Shown here: positions 14,393 to 14,764 of the stretch, in pieces
How the letters are laid out: each line of letters begins with the position of its first letter
Numbering within the stretch: position 1 is the first letter of the stretch
From: CAYFJO01 sp964343305
GTDB lineage: Bacteria; Planctomycetota; Planctomycetia; Pirellulales; Pirellulaceae
DNA length: 14,764 nucleotides
Direction of reading: 5' to 3'
Assembly (NCBI GenBank): GCA_964343305.1
Contig: CAYFJO010000272.1
Location: 1 to 14,764, forward strand
The notes under the pieces: model-generated
Databases searched by the model: none
What the model saw: only the letters and a program-made list of their open reading frames with translations
Told to the model about the DNA's origin: nothing
Made by a program: the position numbers and the translations under genes

Positions 14393-14764
14393 TTAAAATG
14401 GAAATCTTGTCGTGCCGACTGTCGGCGACTCTTGCATCAGCACTTTGATTTTTCCCGTTGCCTTTTCGATTGGCTTGAGTCCGAACCAATATGAAACTCG
14501 TTCGTCGTTCTTTGATCGCACGCGCAGCCGCGCAGCCGATTCCCCTAAAAATAGCGGATCAAAATGAACGTCTAAATCTTTGGGCGTGACCAGCTCGACT
14601 TTCTCCTTGTCGTACTCAAGCAGCGTCCACCAATCCGTACCATCGTTTTTCCGCGGGTCGAGTTCGCCTTCGACACGGATCGCCTGCGTCCCATAGGCGA
14701 TGCAATTTACTTTTTGTGCGTTGAACCATTGCGAATTCCCGTCACTGCGATGTGTTGCGGGAAA
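14393..14764 (-). CDS. Unknown protein (partial, N-terminus off the right edge)
   Basis: The minus strand is open from the window edge to a TAA at 14393-14395, giving 123 residues of the C-terminal part of a protein. No start codon is needed inside the window. The segment is beta-rich and charged: QWFNAQKVNCIAYGTQAIRV, TDWWTLLEYDKEKVELVTPK, DVHFDPLFLGESAARLRVR, VSYWFGLKPIEKATGKIKVL, ending in TTRFPF. I do not recognise the family. The 13-bp gap to the propeller gene and shared strand suggest it is an upstream member of the same operon. The competing plus-strand frame over this area has no family similarity and runs antisense to two genes. Confidence 0.65.
   Translation of the reverse strand, partial: FPATHRSDGNSQWFNAQKVNCIAYGTQAIRVEGELDPRKNDGTDWWTLLEYDKEKVELVTPKDLDVHFDPLFLGESAARLRVRSKNDERVSYWFGLKPIEKATGKIKVLMQESPTVGTTRFPF

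Overview
The window looks like chromosomal DNA of a planctomycete, probably Pirellulales-like. The reasons are the protein families: a PQQ-type beta-propeller with the planctomycete 'WPSFRG...NVRWKTPIEG' opening, a DUF3179 protein, a zinc-ribbon/TM/TPR protein, long exported TPR proteins, few clear Shine-Dalgarno sites and moderate GC. Stops of all three kinds are used, so the standard genetic code applies. This assignment is inference from family resemblance, not from a marker gene.

Left part (1-2606): a rhodanese-like protein on the minus strand runs off the left edge. A divergent 252-bp intergenic region follows, carrying two facing, structurally conserved palindromes. Then, on the plus strand, come a CCA-adding/poly(A) polymerase family nucleotidyltransferase, a four-helix CopD-like membrane protein and a 56-residue charged coiled-coil protein. 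The small gene converges on, and overlaps by 4 bp, a minus-strand family 5 (UdgB-type) iron-sulfur uracil-DNA glycosylase.

Middle part (2603-6724, minus strand): the glycosylase, a DUF3179 protein, and an exported ankyrin plus PQQ-propeller protein. The DUF3179 gene is the main find. Its reading frame is intact from start to end (338 codons) except for one in-frame TGA at codon 124, exactly where family members carry the first Cys of a CxxC motif. A strong hairpin with the geometry of a bacterial SECIS element starts a few nucleotides after the TGA. I interpret this as a selenoprotein with a Sec-x-x-Cys motif; a plain reading would split it into two false genes.

Right part (6848-14764, minus strand): a tightly packed run of five genes: a partial unknown protein at the right edge, a TolB-like WD40/PD40 propeller, a zinc-ribbon/TM/PEGA-like/TPR protein, a family 5 ABC substrate-binding protein and a TPR/coiled-coil protein. 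Two junctions overlap (one ATGA, the other TTGA or a 5-nt gap depending on the start chosen). The last two proteins share an unusual acidic motif, six or seven Glu followed by PLL(P)K. No permease or ATPase is present, so the substrate-binding protein looks like an orphan within an exported scaffold-like cassette of unknown function. The signal peptide of the propeller protein is encoded by a 27-bp-arm inverted repeat that looks like a captured intergenic repeat element.

No rRNA, tRNA, CRISPR array or insertion sequence was seen.
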